Made by a program: the position numbers and the translations under genes. A DNA stretch of 64,000 nt, taken from Chitinophaga varians. GTDB taxonomy: Bacteria; Bacteroidota; Bacteroidia; Chitinophagales; Chitinophagaceae. Position 1 is the first letter of the stretch. Every line of letters starts with the position of its first letter. The stretch spans positions 649,197 through 713,196 of the forward strand of contig NZ_JACVFB010000005.1 of NCBI RefSeq assembly GCF_014529945.1. Direction: 5' to 3'. The notes under the pieces were generated by a model. That model did no database searches and had not been told where the DNA came from. It worked only from the letters and a program-made list of their open reading frames with translations. Shown here piece after piece: positions 1 to 7,629 of the stretch.

Positions 1-458
1 ATCGGGTATTCACGGGTGCCAATGTATTGGTCGCGGCCTGTATAAATCAACACAATCGTGCCTGGCTGAATAACCGCCCCTGTCTGCTGCAGATTTTCCC
101 GTATATCCGCCAGCGTTATCTCCTCGAAATCCGCCTTGTGTGTCATGTTGATCACTACGCCATCACCATAGCACCACTCCAGCGGTATCTGGTCGATGGT
201 CTTGGCGGGCTGGCCGTTGACTTCCGGGGCATAGTGCCAGGGCGCATCAATGTGCGTAGCGGCATGAACGCCCATGCTCACGATCTTGTCGTCTGCCCAG
301 CCTTCAAAACCTTTGGGGAACAGCTTCGCCGGCAGGCCCAGGAAAAAACGGATCAGCGACCGGCTTTGCCGGTGCGCCTTGTGTTTGATACGAATACGCA
401 TAAACCAGGGGTCCTGTTTATTGTATTCGATCGTCTTAGACAGGTCAATGATTTTCAT
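1..458 (-). CDS. Cyclase family protein (kynurenine formamidase-like), 3' part cut by window edge
   Basis: The reading frame starts at ATG 456-458 and runs leftward off the window after about 152 codons. The visible part opens with MKIIDLSKTIEYN and carries the family signature H65-x3-H69-I-D71-A-P-W-H75, the metal-binding set of the cyclase/kynurenine formamidase fold. Members hydrolyse amide or lactone-type bonds; the actual substrate cannot be read from the sequence. The family is usually 210-280 residues, so roughly half is missing. The next gene on the same strand (HAD phosphatase) ends 30 bases upstream of the start, so the two may be cotranscribed. Confidence 0.85.
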   Translation of the reverse strand, partial: MKIIDLSKTIEYNKQDPWFMRIRIKHKAHRQSRSLIRFFLGLPAKLFPKGFEGWADDKIVSMGVHAATHIDAPWHYAPEVNGQPAKTIDQIPLEWCYGDGVVINMTHKADFEEITLADIRENLQQTGAVIQPGTIVLIYTGRDQYIGTREYP

Positions 459-487
459 GGAATAAGGGGTTGATATGATGAACAGAT

Positions 488-1150
488 TTAGTGTTGCATG
501 AGTAAGGACAACCGCTGATCGTTGAAGTCCAGCAACGAATCCAGCTGCATGTTGGCCAGTGCATAACGCGGATCGTGCCGGTTGTGCGGCTCCGGTACCA
601 CCACCGTGGTCATACGCGCGGCCTTGGCGGCTGTCATGCCGGTAACGGAATCTTCAAAGGCGATGCAGTCCAGCGGATCACTGTTGAGCGCTTTGGCACA
701 GGCCAGGTACACCGCCGGATGCGGTTTGCCGTAATCCTCAAATTCTGCGGAGTATACCGCCTGAAATTTTTCGCGGATATGTAAATGCGCCAGCACCGCT
801 TCTATCAGCCGCAGGGGAGAAGACGAGGCCAGTCCCATTTTAAAACCTTTCGCTTTGAAAAATTCCAATATGTAGGAAAGACCTTCCATCGCTTTACCTT
901 CTGCGATGATTTTATCCGTAACGCTGTCAATGATTTCGTTGGTTACCTGCTCGGTGCTTTTGCCTTCCCATTTAAAGTAGCTGTGCCAGTAACTCACTAC
1001 TTCCCGGGTACGCAGCCCGGTGGTTTTGTGTGTCAGTTCAGATGAAAGCGTAACGCCCACCGTTGCAAAAACTTCTCTCATCGCGATGCCCCACAGTGGC
1101 TCTGAGTCTACCAGCAGGCCATCCATATCGAATATTACCGTATTGATCAT
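488..1150 (-). CDS. HAD superfamily hydrolase, beta-phosphoglucomutase/hexitol phosphatase type
   Basis: A 220-residue cytosolic HAD subfamily IA protein with a helical cap inserted after motif I. Motif I is FDMDGLLVDSE (nucleophile D8, acid/base D10), motif II is the serine stretch at 109-111, motif III is K142 in GKPHP, and motif IV is E166-D167. The sequence style (D-G-L-L-V-D-S-E-P) resembles YniC/HxpB sugar-phosphate phosphatases and beta-phosphoglucomutases. Phosphatase activity on a small sugar phosphate is the safest reading; a mutase would not be excluded by the visible residues. It lies upstream of the cyclase-family gene on the same strand. Confidence 0.85.
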   Translation of the reverse strand: MINTVIFDMDGLLVDSEPLWGIAMREVFATVGVTLSSELTHKTTGLRTREVVSYWHSYFKWEGKSTEQVTNEIIDSVTDKIIAEGKAMEGLSYILEFFKAKGFKMGLASSSPLRLIEAVLAHLHIREKFQAVYSAEFEDYGKPHPAVYLACAKALNSDPLDCIAFEDSVTGMTAAKAARMTTVVVPEPHNRHDPRYALANMQLDSLLDFNDQRLSLLMQH

Positions 1151-1266
1151 AAGTCCATTTTACGCCGCAAAGATAATAACGGGAAGATGACCACCGCCGA
1201 ATTCTTGCGGTGTGAAGTGGTGTTTATCCGTGAAAGGCGGCAGGGGAGCGGATTTTGTGGGGAAAT

Positions 1267-1296
1267 GCCAGGCCGCTATCGACGTAGCAGCCTGGC
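1267..1296 (-). terminator. Hairpin downstream of the small membrane protein gene
   Basis: A 12-pair stem with one wobble (arms 1267-1278 and 1285-1296, loop of 6). On the minus strand it follows the stop at 1312, but only a weak T tract (ATTTCC) comes after it. It could be a terminator or just an RNA 3' hairpin. The rest of 1151-1311 holds no convincing gene. Confidence 0.35.
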
Positions 1297-1311
1297 AGGA
1301 AGAAGTACTTT

Positions 1312-1521
1312 TTATCCATGTACAAGGGGGCCGGCCAGTCCCACGGTTACCGCCGTCAATATCTGAGCGATGCCATGGGCCAGCGCTGGCCGGGTAATGC
1401 CGGTCACCACCGCCACCGAGCCCATACACAGGAACACCGTCACCAAAAGCATTATCGGCAAAACCGCCAACAAGTAACTAATCACGATCCGTCGGGGAGC
1501 AGGTTTTCTGATTTCTTTCAT
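1312..1521 (-). CDS. Small two-helix membrane protein of unknown function
   Basis: A 69-residue frame from ATG 1519-1521. After a basic head (MKEIRKPAPRR) come two hydrophobic stretches, about residues 13-37 and 45-67, the second ending three residues before the stop. That is consistent with an inner-membrane hairpin. No family is recognised. Composition and codon use look like the neighbours, but the short length means chance cannot be ruled out. A hairpin (1267-1296) lies just past the stop and would fit a transcript end. Confidence 0.4.
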   Translation of the reverse strand: MKEIRKPAPRRIVISYLLAVLPIMLLVTVFLCMGSVAVVTGITRPALAHGIAQILTAVTVGLAGPLVHG

Positions 1522-1812
1522 AGGTAACAATATTTAAATAAATGATCAGGGTAACGGGAGTTAATCTGTATAACAAAAATAGTAATTTATTTTAATGTGT
1601 TTGCCGGCGATCTGTGTTTCGGCGAACCTGCCGGAAATAGCATTCCCGGTGGGGGCCCCATAACAAAATGTTATACCAGATAAGCGGAGGTTATGATGAA
1701 TAAGTCTATCCTGAATTATATCTTGTTGATTTTGAATGATTAAAACGAGTTTTTATCCATTTTGACGCATTCCCGCCTGCTGAATGTTCCCCCTTTTCAC
1801 CCTAAAAAAATT
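1522..1812. other. Intergenic region, no supported gene
   Basis: AT-rich spacer between the leftward small-protein gene and the rightward sulfite reductase promoter. It contains one 16-codon frame (1693-1743) with a purine-rich GGAGG just upstream, encoding a short hydrophobic peptide, and a small palindrome ATAAC-aaaat-GTTAT. Neither is strong enough to call. Confidence 0.4.
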
Positions 1813-1843
1813 TTTGGAAAGACGGGTGGCATTTCTATCTTTG
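1813..1843 (+). promoter_or_regulatory. Bacteroidota-type promoter for the sulfite reductase operon
   Basis: TTTGG at 1813-1817 and TATCTTTG at 1836-1843 match the -33 (TTTG) and -7 (TAnnTTTG) elements of the Bacteroidota primary sigma factor, with an 18-base spacer. Transcription would begin near 1849 and yield a leader of about 215 bases before the reductase start. Confidence 0.7.
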
Positions 1844-1870
1844 TATTACTCTACTAAAATTATAGGGAAT

Positions 1871-1948
1871 ATGGGTAATAGAATACGGAAGGTGATGAAC
1901 GGCCACTATAATTGTTGTTGCATGAGAGCAGCAGCGGAACGCGTGTAG
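1871..1948 (+). CDS. Cysteine-rich leader peptide (uORF), putative attenuator
   Basis: A 25-codon frame from ATG 1871, or 17 codons from the in-frame ATG 1895, which has AAGG just upstream. The peptide contains three consecutive cysteine codons (TGT TGT TGC, 1913-1921) followed by Met-Arg and an Ala/Arg-rich end, with TAG at 1946-1948. It begins about 20 bases after the predicted transcription start and ends 45 bases before an intrinsic terminator. That arrangement is the classic layout of amino-acid attenuation, here placed before sulfur-assimilation genes whose end product is cysteine. Translation of the frame is inferred, not shown. Confidence 0.6.
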   Translation: MGNRIRKVMNGHYNCCCMRAAAERV

Positions 1949-1993
1949 TATGAAACACTGATAAGTTAATAATACTAATCTCAGTTATACGAC

Positions 1994-2021
1994 AGCCTCC
2001 GCACATAGCGGAGGCTTTTTT
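1994..2021 (+). terminator. Leader intrinsic terminator upstream of sulfite reductase
   Basis: Perfect 9-base stem (AGCCTCCGC 1994-2002 with GCGGAGGCT 2008-2016, loop ACATA) followed by a T run to 2021. It sits between the promoter and the first structural gene, so it must be bypassed for expression. GCGGA at 1934-1938 inside the uORF could pair with TCCGC at 1998-2002 as a short alternative helix. Confidence 0.75.
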
Positions 2022-2066
2022 ACAACCAATACCAGCGATTTTTACCACCACCTGAAAATACTTTAT

Positions 2067-4178
2067 ATGCAAAGCTTCAGAACAGAACTTGAAAATCCCA
2101 TAGTACAGCAGGATATCATCGACCTGGAGAAGAAGATCCGCCTGTTCCGCGAAGGGGCTATCACGGACGAGAAATTCCGTAGCCTTCGTCTGGCGAGAGG
2201 GGTGTATGGTCAGCGTCAGCCCGGTGTGCAAATGGTGCGCATCAAATTACCGTATGGTAAAATGACGCTGCAACAGTGGAAACGTATCACAGAAGTATCC
2301 GACGAATATGCTACCAGCAACCTGCACCTGACTACCCGTCAGGATGTACAGATACACTATGTAAGCCTCGACAGAACACCCGAATTGTGGCATACGCTGG
2401 AGCAGGATGAAATCACCATCCGCGAAGCCTGCGGTAACACTGTCCGTAACATCACGGCTTCTGACCGCGCCGGCATAGACCCTGAGGAGCCATTTGATAT
2501 CACTCCCTACGCTGATGCTACCTTCCGCTATTTCCTGCGCAACCCGGTGAGCCAGGAGATGGGCCGTAAAATAAAAATCGCTTTCTCCTCTTCTGAAAAA
2601 GATACTGCCTGGGCTTTCATGCACGACTTCGGCATGATCCCCAAAGTAAAAATCATCGACGGCAAAGAAGTGCGCGGATTCAAAGTACTGGTAGGCGGTG
2701 GCCTGGGTGCACAGCCCTTCCTCGCCAAACCGGTATACGAGTTTCTGGAAACAGACCTGCTCATTCCCTATATCGAAAACGTATTGCGCGTATTCGACCG
2801 CCACGGTGAAAGGACCAGCCGTAACAAAGCCCGCATGAAATTCCTCATCCAGAAAATAGGTATGGAGGAATTTGAACGCCTCGTGAAAGAAGAATACAAA
2901 GCAGTGAAAGTGAAAAGCGTGCCGGTAGATGCTGACGCCTGGCCACAAACGACGCCACCGGTGATTGGTGAAATACCAGCCTACGAAATCAAAAATCCGG
3001 CGAAATACGAAGCGTGGAAAAAGACCAACGTGTTTGAACAAAAACAAAAAGGTTACTACGGCGCTTATGTGAAAATCACCCTGGGCAATATTGGTTCCGC
3101 TGTCAGCCGCCAGCTGATCGAAGCGCTGCGCCCGGTGATCGCGGATGACGTAAGAGTGACCGCCAATCAGGGCCTGTTGCTGAAATTCATCCTGCCGGAG
3201 CATCTGCCTTATGTGTACAGCGCACTGGAAGCAGCTGGCTTCGCTGAACCGGGATTTGACAGCATCGCGGATATCACCGCCTGCCCCGGCACAGATACCT
3301 GCAACCTCGGTATCTCCAACAGCACCGGTATCGCTAAAGTACTGGAGTCTGTTATCGTTGACGAATTCCCCGACCTGATCTACAACAAAGACATCAAAAT
3401 AAAAATCAGCGGCTGTATGAACTCCTGCGGCCAGCATGGTATCGCCAGCATCGGCTTCCATGGCTCGTCCATGAAGAGCGGTGGTAAAGTATTACCTGCC
3501 CTTCAGGTACTGCTGGGCGGCGGTATCGTTGGCGACGGCGTAGGGCGTGTAGCCGATAAGGTGATTAAAGTGCCCAGCCGCCGCGGCCCCGATGTATTGC
3601 GCAGCCTCCTGCATGATTACGAAATCAACGGCGCGGAAAATGAACTGTTCAACGAGTATTACGACCGTCAGGGTGAAAAGTACTTCTATGAACTGCTGAA
3701 ACCATTGGCTGATCTCACTACCATTACGCCCGCAGATTACATCGACTGGGGCCAGGTGGAAGACTACGCTACCGCGATTGGTGTAGGCGAGTGCGCCGGT
3801 GTTATCATCGACCTGGTGGCTACCCTGCTGCTGGAAGCGGAAGAAAAAATTGAGTTCGCCAATATCGCCATCAGTAAAGGTGCTTACGCAGATGGTATCT
3901 ATCACGCTTACTCTTCCTTTGTACAGGGCGCCAAAGCACTGTTGCTCGGCGAAGCCGTAAGCGGCAATACCCAGATCGGTATCATCAACGATTTCGATAA
4001 ACATTTCGTGGCAACAGGCAAGTTCAGCTTCGAGACAGATTTCAAAACACAGGTATTGCAGATTAACGGCAACGAGCCTACGGAAAGTTTCGCAAAAACC
4101 TATTTCCAGCAGGCACTGTCTTTTTACAATGCAGCACAGGCTTATCGGCAGAAATCCGCTGAACCGGCGCAGGCATAA
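2067..4178 (+). CDS. Siroheme-dependent nitrite/sulfite reductase with C-terminal HEPN-like domain
   Basis: A 703-residue cytosolic hemoprotein predicted to reduce sulfite to sulfide (nitrite is the alternative substrate of the family). It shows the duplicated ferredoxin-like/4Fe-4S architecture and the siroheme/cluster ligands C406 and C412 (ACPGTDTC) and C450 and C454 (SGCMNSCG). The reductase core ends near residue 550; the last roughly 140 residues form an extra helical region with a HEPN-like signature (AYADGIYHAYSSF), making the protein longer than a standard 500-570-residue reductase. The two following genes make siroheme, and the leader carries cysteine codons, so sulfite is favoured as substrate. 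The start ATG follows a leader terminator by 45 bases. Confidence 0.9.
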   Translation: MQSFRTELENPIVQQDIIDLEKKIRLFREGAITDEKFRSLRLARGVYGQRQPGVQMVRIKLPYGKMTLQQWKRITEVSDEYATSNLHLTTRQDVQIHYVSLDRTPELWHTLEQDEITIREACGNTVRNITASDRAGIDPEEPFDITPYADATFRYFLRNPVSQEMGRKIKIAFSSSEKDTAWAFMHDFGMIPKVKIIDGKEVRGFKVLVGGGLGAQPFLAKPVYEFLETDLLIPYIENVLRVFDRHGERTSRNKARMKFLIQKIGMEEFERLVKEEYKAVKVKSVPVDADAWPQTTPPVIGEIPAYEIKNPAKYEAWKKTNVFEQKQKGYYGAYVKITLGNIGSAVSRQLIEALRPVIADDVRVTANQGLLLKFILPEHLPYVYSALEAAGFAEPGFDSIADITACPGTDTCNLGISNSTGIAKVLESVIVDEFPDLIYNKDIKIKISGCMNSCGQHGIASIGFHGSSMKSGGKVLPALQVLLGGGIVGDGVGRVADKVIKVPSRRGPDVLRSLLHDYEINGAENELFNEYYDRQGEKYFYELLKPLADLTTITPADYIDWGQVEDYATAIGVGECAGVIIDLVATLLLEAEEKIEFANIAISKGAYADGIYHAYSSFVQGAKALLLGEAVSGNTQIGIINDFDKHFVATGKFSFETDFKTQVLQINGNEPTESFAKTYFQQALSFYNAAQAYRQKSAEPAQA

Positions 4179-4206
4179 TTTTGATCATCTTTTAATACTA
4201 CACGTC

Positions 4207-4983
4207 ATGCAACAGATACAACCGAAACTCACATTGGTAGGCGCCGGTCCCGGCGATCCGGAACTGATTACCGTGAAAGGAATGAAAGCCATTCAGGAAG
4301 CGAAGGTCATCCTCTATGATGCCTTGTCCAGCAATGAACTGCTGGATTACGCACCTGCCGGTTGCCTCCGCCGTTTTGTTGGAAAACGGGCAGGCATGCA
4401 TGTGTATTCCCAGGATGAAATCAACCGCATGATTGTAAAATATGCGCTCAGCTACGGCAGCGTGGTAAGGCTCAAAGGCGGCGACTCTTTTGTGTTTGGC
4501 CGCGGTCAGGAGGAAATAGCATTTGCCCAACAATTTGGCATCACGGCAGAAGTAGTACCGGGTATCTCCAGTGCTATTTCTGTCCCGGGTGTCAATAAAA
4601 TACCGGTAACCGCCCGCAACGTCAGCGAAGGCTTTTGGGTGATCACCGGTAATACCCGCAACGGTAACCTCTCCCGCGACCTCGAATATGCCATCCAGGC
4701 CAACACCACCGTGGTAATCCTCATGGGTATGAGCAAACTGGCGGAAATAGCGACTATCTTCACCAACAGCGGCAGAGGTGATACCCCCGCCGCTATCATT
4801 CAGAACGGAACGCTGCCCAACCAGCAAATCGGTATGGGCCGCGTAGCGGACCTGCAGGAGATCGCTGCGCAGCAGCAGCTGTGCAATCCAGCCATCATTG
4901 TGGTAGGGGAGGTAGTACGATTTCATGAAGATTTTGCCGCCCTGCAGACCAAAGTAGCCGAAGAACTTAAAATCGCTGTATAA
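4207..4983 (+). CDS. cobA: Uroporphyrinogen-III C-methyltransferase
   Basis: A 258-residue SAM-dependent enzyme that methylates uroporphyrinogen III at C2 and C7 to give precorrin-2, first step of siroheme synthesis. The start MQQIQPKLTLVGAGPGDPEL holds the glycine-rich LVGAGPGDP signature; VRLKGGDSFVFGRGQEE, a VVPGISS loop and TVVILMGM follow in family order. It begins 28 bases after the reductase stop, and the next gene starts directly after its TAA. A longer frame from 4129 overlaps the reductase and lacks family homology, so ATG 4207 was chosen. The symbol is used in the sense of SUMT; it is not evidence of cobalamin synthesis. Confidence 0.92.
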   Translation: MQQIQPKLTLVGAGPGDPELITVKGMKAIQEAKVILYDALSSNELLDYAPAGCLRRFVGKRAGMHVYSQDEINRMIVKYALSYGSVVRLKGGDSFVFGRGQEEIAFAQQFGITAEVVPGISSAISVPGVNKIPVTARNVSEGFWVITGNTRNGNLSRDLEYAIQANTTVVILMGMSKLAEIATIFTNSGRGDTPAAIIQNGTLPNQQIGMGRVADLQEIAAQQQLCNPAIIVVGEVVRFHEDFAALQTKVAEELKIAV

Positions 4984-5565
4984 ATGGAAAATCAGTTGTT
5001 TCCGGTTTTTTTTAAGCTCAACCGCCTCCACGTCCTCGTGGTAGGCGGTGGCCATATTGGGCTGGAGAAAGCGAACGCTATCCTGCAAAACTGCGCGGAA
5101 AGCAATATCACCATAGTGTCGCTGGACTTTCTCCCCGAGCTGGAAAACATTGCCCGGCATTACCCTAACGTGGAACTTATCCGCAAACCCTTCTCCTGCG
5201 GCGACCTGCTGGGGAAAGACCTGGTTATAGCCGCCACCAATGATAAAGAGTTGAACTATAGCGTCTGGGAAAAAGCGAAAGGAGCAAAGGTGCTGATCAA
5301 TGTGGCAGACACGCCGGAACGCTGTGATTTTTATCTGGGATCTATTGTGCAGAAAGGTAATCTGAAGATTGCCATCTCCACCAATGGTAAATCACCCACC
5401 GTGGCCAAGCGGCTCAAACAAGTACTACAGGAGGCTATCCCTGATACCCTCGACGAAGTATTACATAAATTACACATCATCCGTGACAAACTGAGAGGTG
5501 ATTTTGCTGCCAAAGTAAAACAGCTGAATAACATCACGGATATTCTGGTGAAGCCGGAAAACTAA
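4984..5565 (+). CDS. Precorrin-2 dehydrogenase / sirohydrochlorin ferrochelatase (Met8/SirC-like)
   Basis: A 193-residue protein equal to the N-terminal half of CysG. It oxidises precorrin-2 to sirohydrochlorin and may insert iron to form siroheme. The Rossmann motif VVGGGHIGLEKA lies near residues 18-29; AATND (about 81-85), INVADTPERCDFYLGS and the helical ISTNGKSPTVAKRLKQ segment follow in family order. Start ATG abuts the cobA stop with no spacer, so the two are translationally coupled. Together with cobA it reconstitutes CysG as two separate polypeptides. Confidence 0.9.
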   Translation: MENQLFPVFFKLNRLHVLVVGGGHIGLEKANAILQNCAESNITIVSLDFLPELENIARHYPNVELIRKPFSCGDLLGKDLVIAATNDKELNYSVWEKAKGAKVLINVADTPERCDFYLGSIVQKGNLKIAISTNGKSPTVAKRLKQVLQEAIPDTLDEVLHKLHIIRDKLRGDFAAKVKQLNNITDILVKPEN

Positions 5566-5574
5566 AACGCCTGA

Positions 5575-5916
5575 TTACCCCTTTAGTACTTCCAGCAATA
5601 TCTGCGCCTGGTTGTGGACCGTGTCTTTAGCCCCATATAATAAAGTTACCCGGTGATGTTTAGCTCGCTGCCGGACATCTTCCAGCAAATCTTTTTTCTC
5701 TTTCAGCTCCGCAAGATAACGGGTACGGAACTCCGCAAATTTGCCGTCCTCATGATGAAACCATTTCCGGAGCGCTTCACTTGGCGCAATTTCCTTCAGC
5801 CATTCATCCACATGGGCTTTGTCTTTAGACAGTCCCCGCGGCCATAAGCGGTCTACCAGAATACGGTATCCGTCACTTTCAGAAAAATCTTCATATACAC
5901 GTTTAATCTGTATCAT
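5575..5916 (-). CDS. DUF488 family protein
   Basis: A 113-residue cytosolic protein with the DUF488 landmarks: IKRVYED near the N terminus, RILVDRLWPRGLSK (about 18-31), W-L-K-E-I-A-P-S, and a C-terminal VTLLYGAKDTVHNQAQIL. The family has no settled biochemical function. The gene converges on the siroheme operon, leaving only nine bases between stops and no obvious terminator, so the two transcripts may overlap at their ends. Confidence 0.85.
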   Translation of the reverse strand: MIQIKRVYEDFSESDGYRILVDRLWPRGLSKDKAHVDEWLKEIAPSEALRKWFHHEDGKFAEFRTRYLAELKEKKDLLEDVRQRAKHHRVTLLYGAKDTVHNQAQILLEVLKG

Positions 5917-5969
5917 ATCCTGATAACGGCCGGATGGCCGGAAAAGTTTTACGTATTATCTTTACCGTT

Positions 5970-6620
5970 ATGCAAAATAATCAGGAAATCATCGATGCTA
6001 CCGTAGCGTATGTGAAGACATCGCTGGAGGGAGCAGAGGGAGGCCACGACTGGTGGCATATTTACAGGGTGTGGCAGTTGTCGCGCCAAATTGCTGCCCG
6101 GGAAACAGCAGATCTGCTGATCGTAGAGCTGGGGGCTTTGTTGCACGATATCGCCGATTCCAAATTCCATCATGGCGACGAGAATATCGGTCCGGCCCGT
6201 GCCCGTGCTTTTATGACATCACAGGGGCTGTCAGAAGAAATCATCGTTCACGTGGAAAACATCATCCGTTATATTTCATTTAAGGGTGGTCACAACGACA
6301 ATGCTTTCCGCTCTCCCGAACTAAGCGTAGTGCAGGATGCTGACCGCCTGGATGCCATCGGCGCCGTTGGTATTGCCAGGGCCTTCAACTACGGCGGATT
6401 TAAGAACCGGGCCATTTATGACCCCACCATAAAACCCAATATGGTCATGACGCGGGAAGAGTACAAAAGCAACACTGCGCCAACTATAAATCACTTCTAC
6501 GAGAAACTGTTACTGCTTAAAGACCGTATGAACACCGATACGGGCAAGGCCCTGGCAGCAGAGCGGCATCAGTTTATGGAGGTGTTCCTGGAACAATTTT
6601 ACAAGGAGACGGGCTTCTAA
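5970..6620 (+). CDS. HD domain phosphohydrolase
   Basis: A 216-residue cytosolic metal-dependent phosphohydrolase of the YedJ/YpgQ type. Metal ligands are visible: H30 in HDWWHIYRV, H59-D60 in ALLHDIADSKFHHG, and a distal Asp in QDADRLDAIGAVGIARAF near residue 136. Family members act on nucleotides or pyrophosphate; the substrate is not evident here. Start ATG 5970 fits the usual MQNNQEII-type N terminus; an upstream in-frame start at 5934 would add an unrelated hydrophobic tail. It ends against a long bidirectional palindrome. Confidence 0.85.
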   Translation: MQNNQEIIDATVAYVKTSLEGAEGGHDWWHIYRVWQLSRQIAARETADLLIVELGALLHDIADSKFHHGDENIGPARARAFMTSQGLSEEIIVHVENIIRYISFKGGHNDNAFRSPELSVVQDADRLDAIGAVGIARAFNYGGFKNRAIYDPTIKPNMVMTREEYKSNTAPTINHFYEKLLLLKDRMNTDTGKALAAERHQFMEVFLEQFYKETGF

Positions 6621-6710
6621 TCTAAAAAAGCGATCTAATCAAAAGGTGATATGCCGGACACTAAACTGAAAATAACAGATCGCTGAAAAAATTCATGCCT
6701 GAACAACACA

Positions 6711-6759
6711 TTAATATATCAGGGGCCGGCATATCATATGCCGGCCCCTGATATATTAA
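6711..6759. terminator. Bidirectional terminator, perfect 24-base inverted repeat
   Basis: Arms 6711-6734 and 6736-6759 are perfectly complementary around one central base. The GC-rich middle (AGGGGCCGGC and complement) is flanked by AT-rich ends, so both directions have a U-rich 3' tail. It separates two convergent genes whose stops are at 6620 and 6770. Confidence 0.8.
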
Positions 6760-6769
6760 AAATGATAAA

Positions 6770-7291
6770 TTATTTATCGAAGAACAGTGCTTTCAGCTCA
6801 TCAGCGTCCTCTGGTTTCATTTTACCCCCCAGGATGAGGCGGAGCTGGCGGCGGCGGAGGGCGCCGTCATATAATCTTTTTTCTTCTTCCGTGTCGGTGA
6901 TGATGCCGGGAACAGGGCGGGAGTTGCCGTTGGGGTCGAGGGCTACGAATGTCATGAAAGCTTCATTGGATTTGTAGCGGTATTGTTGTACCGGATCTTC
7001 TCCCCATACGCGCATGTGCACTTCCATGGAGGTATTGAAGGCGCGGCTTACTTTGGCCTCGATATGTACCACGTTACCCAGTTTAATGGGATTCTCGAAA
7101 GAAATATTATCTACGGAGGCGGTGACCACGGGGGCACTGCAGTGTTTCATACAGGCCAGTGCAGCAGCGATGTCCATCCAGTACATCAGGCGGCCTCCCA
7201 TGAGGTTGCCGAAAGTATTGGTATCGTTGGGCAGAACCAGTTCCGTCATCTGTATGAGCGAGTCCTGCGCTCTCTTAGGCGTTAAAGTCAT
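6770..7291 (-). CDS. Acyl-CoA thioesterase, hotdog fold
   Basis: A 173-residue hotdog thioesterase that hydrolyses acyl-CoA to free acid and CoA. The motif NTFGNLMGGRLMYWMDIAA (about residues 26-44) and VVTASVDNISFENPIKLGNVV are characteristic of the cytosolic acyl-CoA hydrolase (YciA/BACH) group; one hotdog domain plus a short charged C-terminal helix is present. ATG 7289-7291 gives MTLTPKRAQDS; nine further in-frame codons upstream were left out as atypical. Chain-length preference cannot be read. Confidence 0.88.
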   Translation of the reverse strand: MTLTPKRAQDSLIQMTELVLPNDTNTFGNLMGGRLMYWMDIAAALACMKHCSAPVVTASVDNISFENPIKLGNVVHIEAKVSRAFNTSMEVHMRVWGEDPVQQYRYKSNEAFMTFVALDPNGNSRPVPGIITDTEEEKRLYDGALRRRQLRLILGGKMKPEDADELKALFFDK

Positions 7292-7499
7292 CTTTATATT
7301 TATGTATTTCGGACGCAAATTTACAGTTTCTATTTGTTAGGAACGAAAGTCTCTGTATTAACAAATGATGTTAATGCAGGTTTTTAACAAATAATTTCCC
7401 TCACTTGAAAATTCTTTAAAACCCACTGTGGTTCAATGATAAGAGCTGAACAGAAACCCGCAAAAATTAACAAACAAATAAAGCCACTGCGTAAAAAAC

Positions 7500-7529
7500 T
7501 TGGGAGCGAAGCAAATTTGTGTAACTTTG
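7500..7529 (+). promoter_or_regulatory. Promoter of pyrG
   Basis: TTGG at 7500-7503 and TAACTTTG at 7522-7529 (18-base spacer) match the Bacteroidota -33/-7 elements. The rest of the 338-base gap 7292-7629 has no gene; it holds this promoter and a leader hairpin. Confidence 0.65.
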
Positions 7530-7549
7530 CATGACCTCCGGAAGTAGTT

Positions 7550-7611
7550 TACTTGACAGGTATAACACCAAACGCAATCTGGCACTTCCCCCATTTAGGT
7601 CAAGTATTTTT
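7550..7611 (+). promoter_or_regulatory. Possible leader attenuator hairpin before pyrG
   Basis: TACTTGAC (7550-7557) and GTCAAGTA (7599-7606) are perfectly complementary and the second arm runs straight into a T run (7607-7611). They lie in the untranslated leader 19 bases before the pyrG start, so the element could terminate transcription conditionally. The 41-base loop makes it weaker than a standard terminator. Confidence 0.35.
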
Positions 7612-7629
7612 AGCTGAATTTTAGTTTTT

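Noticed and set aside
1160..1429. Open minus-strand frame of 89 codons
   Set aside because: Composition (many Gly/Ser/Pro/His, no fold-like pattern) and overlap with the small membrane protein frame suggest chance.
1693..1743. 16-codon hydrophobic frame with GGAGG upstream
   Set aside because: Too short, no promoter or terminator context, no reason to expect translation.
1848..1993. SAM or other known riboswitch before sulfite reductase
   Set aside because: None of the conserved SAM-I, SAM-II or SAM/SAH core sequences is visible; the Cys-codon uORF explains the leader better.
2247..3461. Long minus-strand open frame opposite sulfite reductase
   Set aside because: The plus-strand protein has full family motifs; the antisense frame is a by-product of codon bias.
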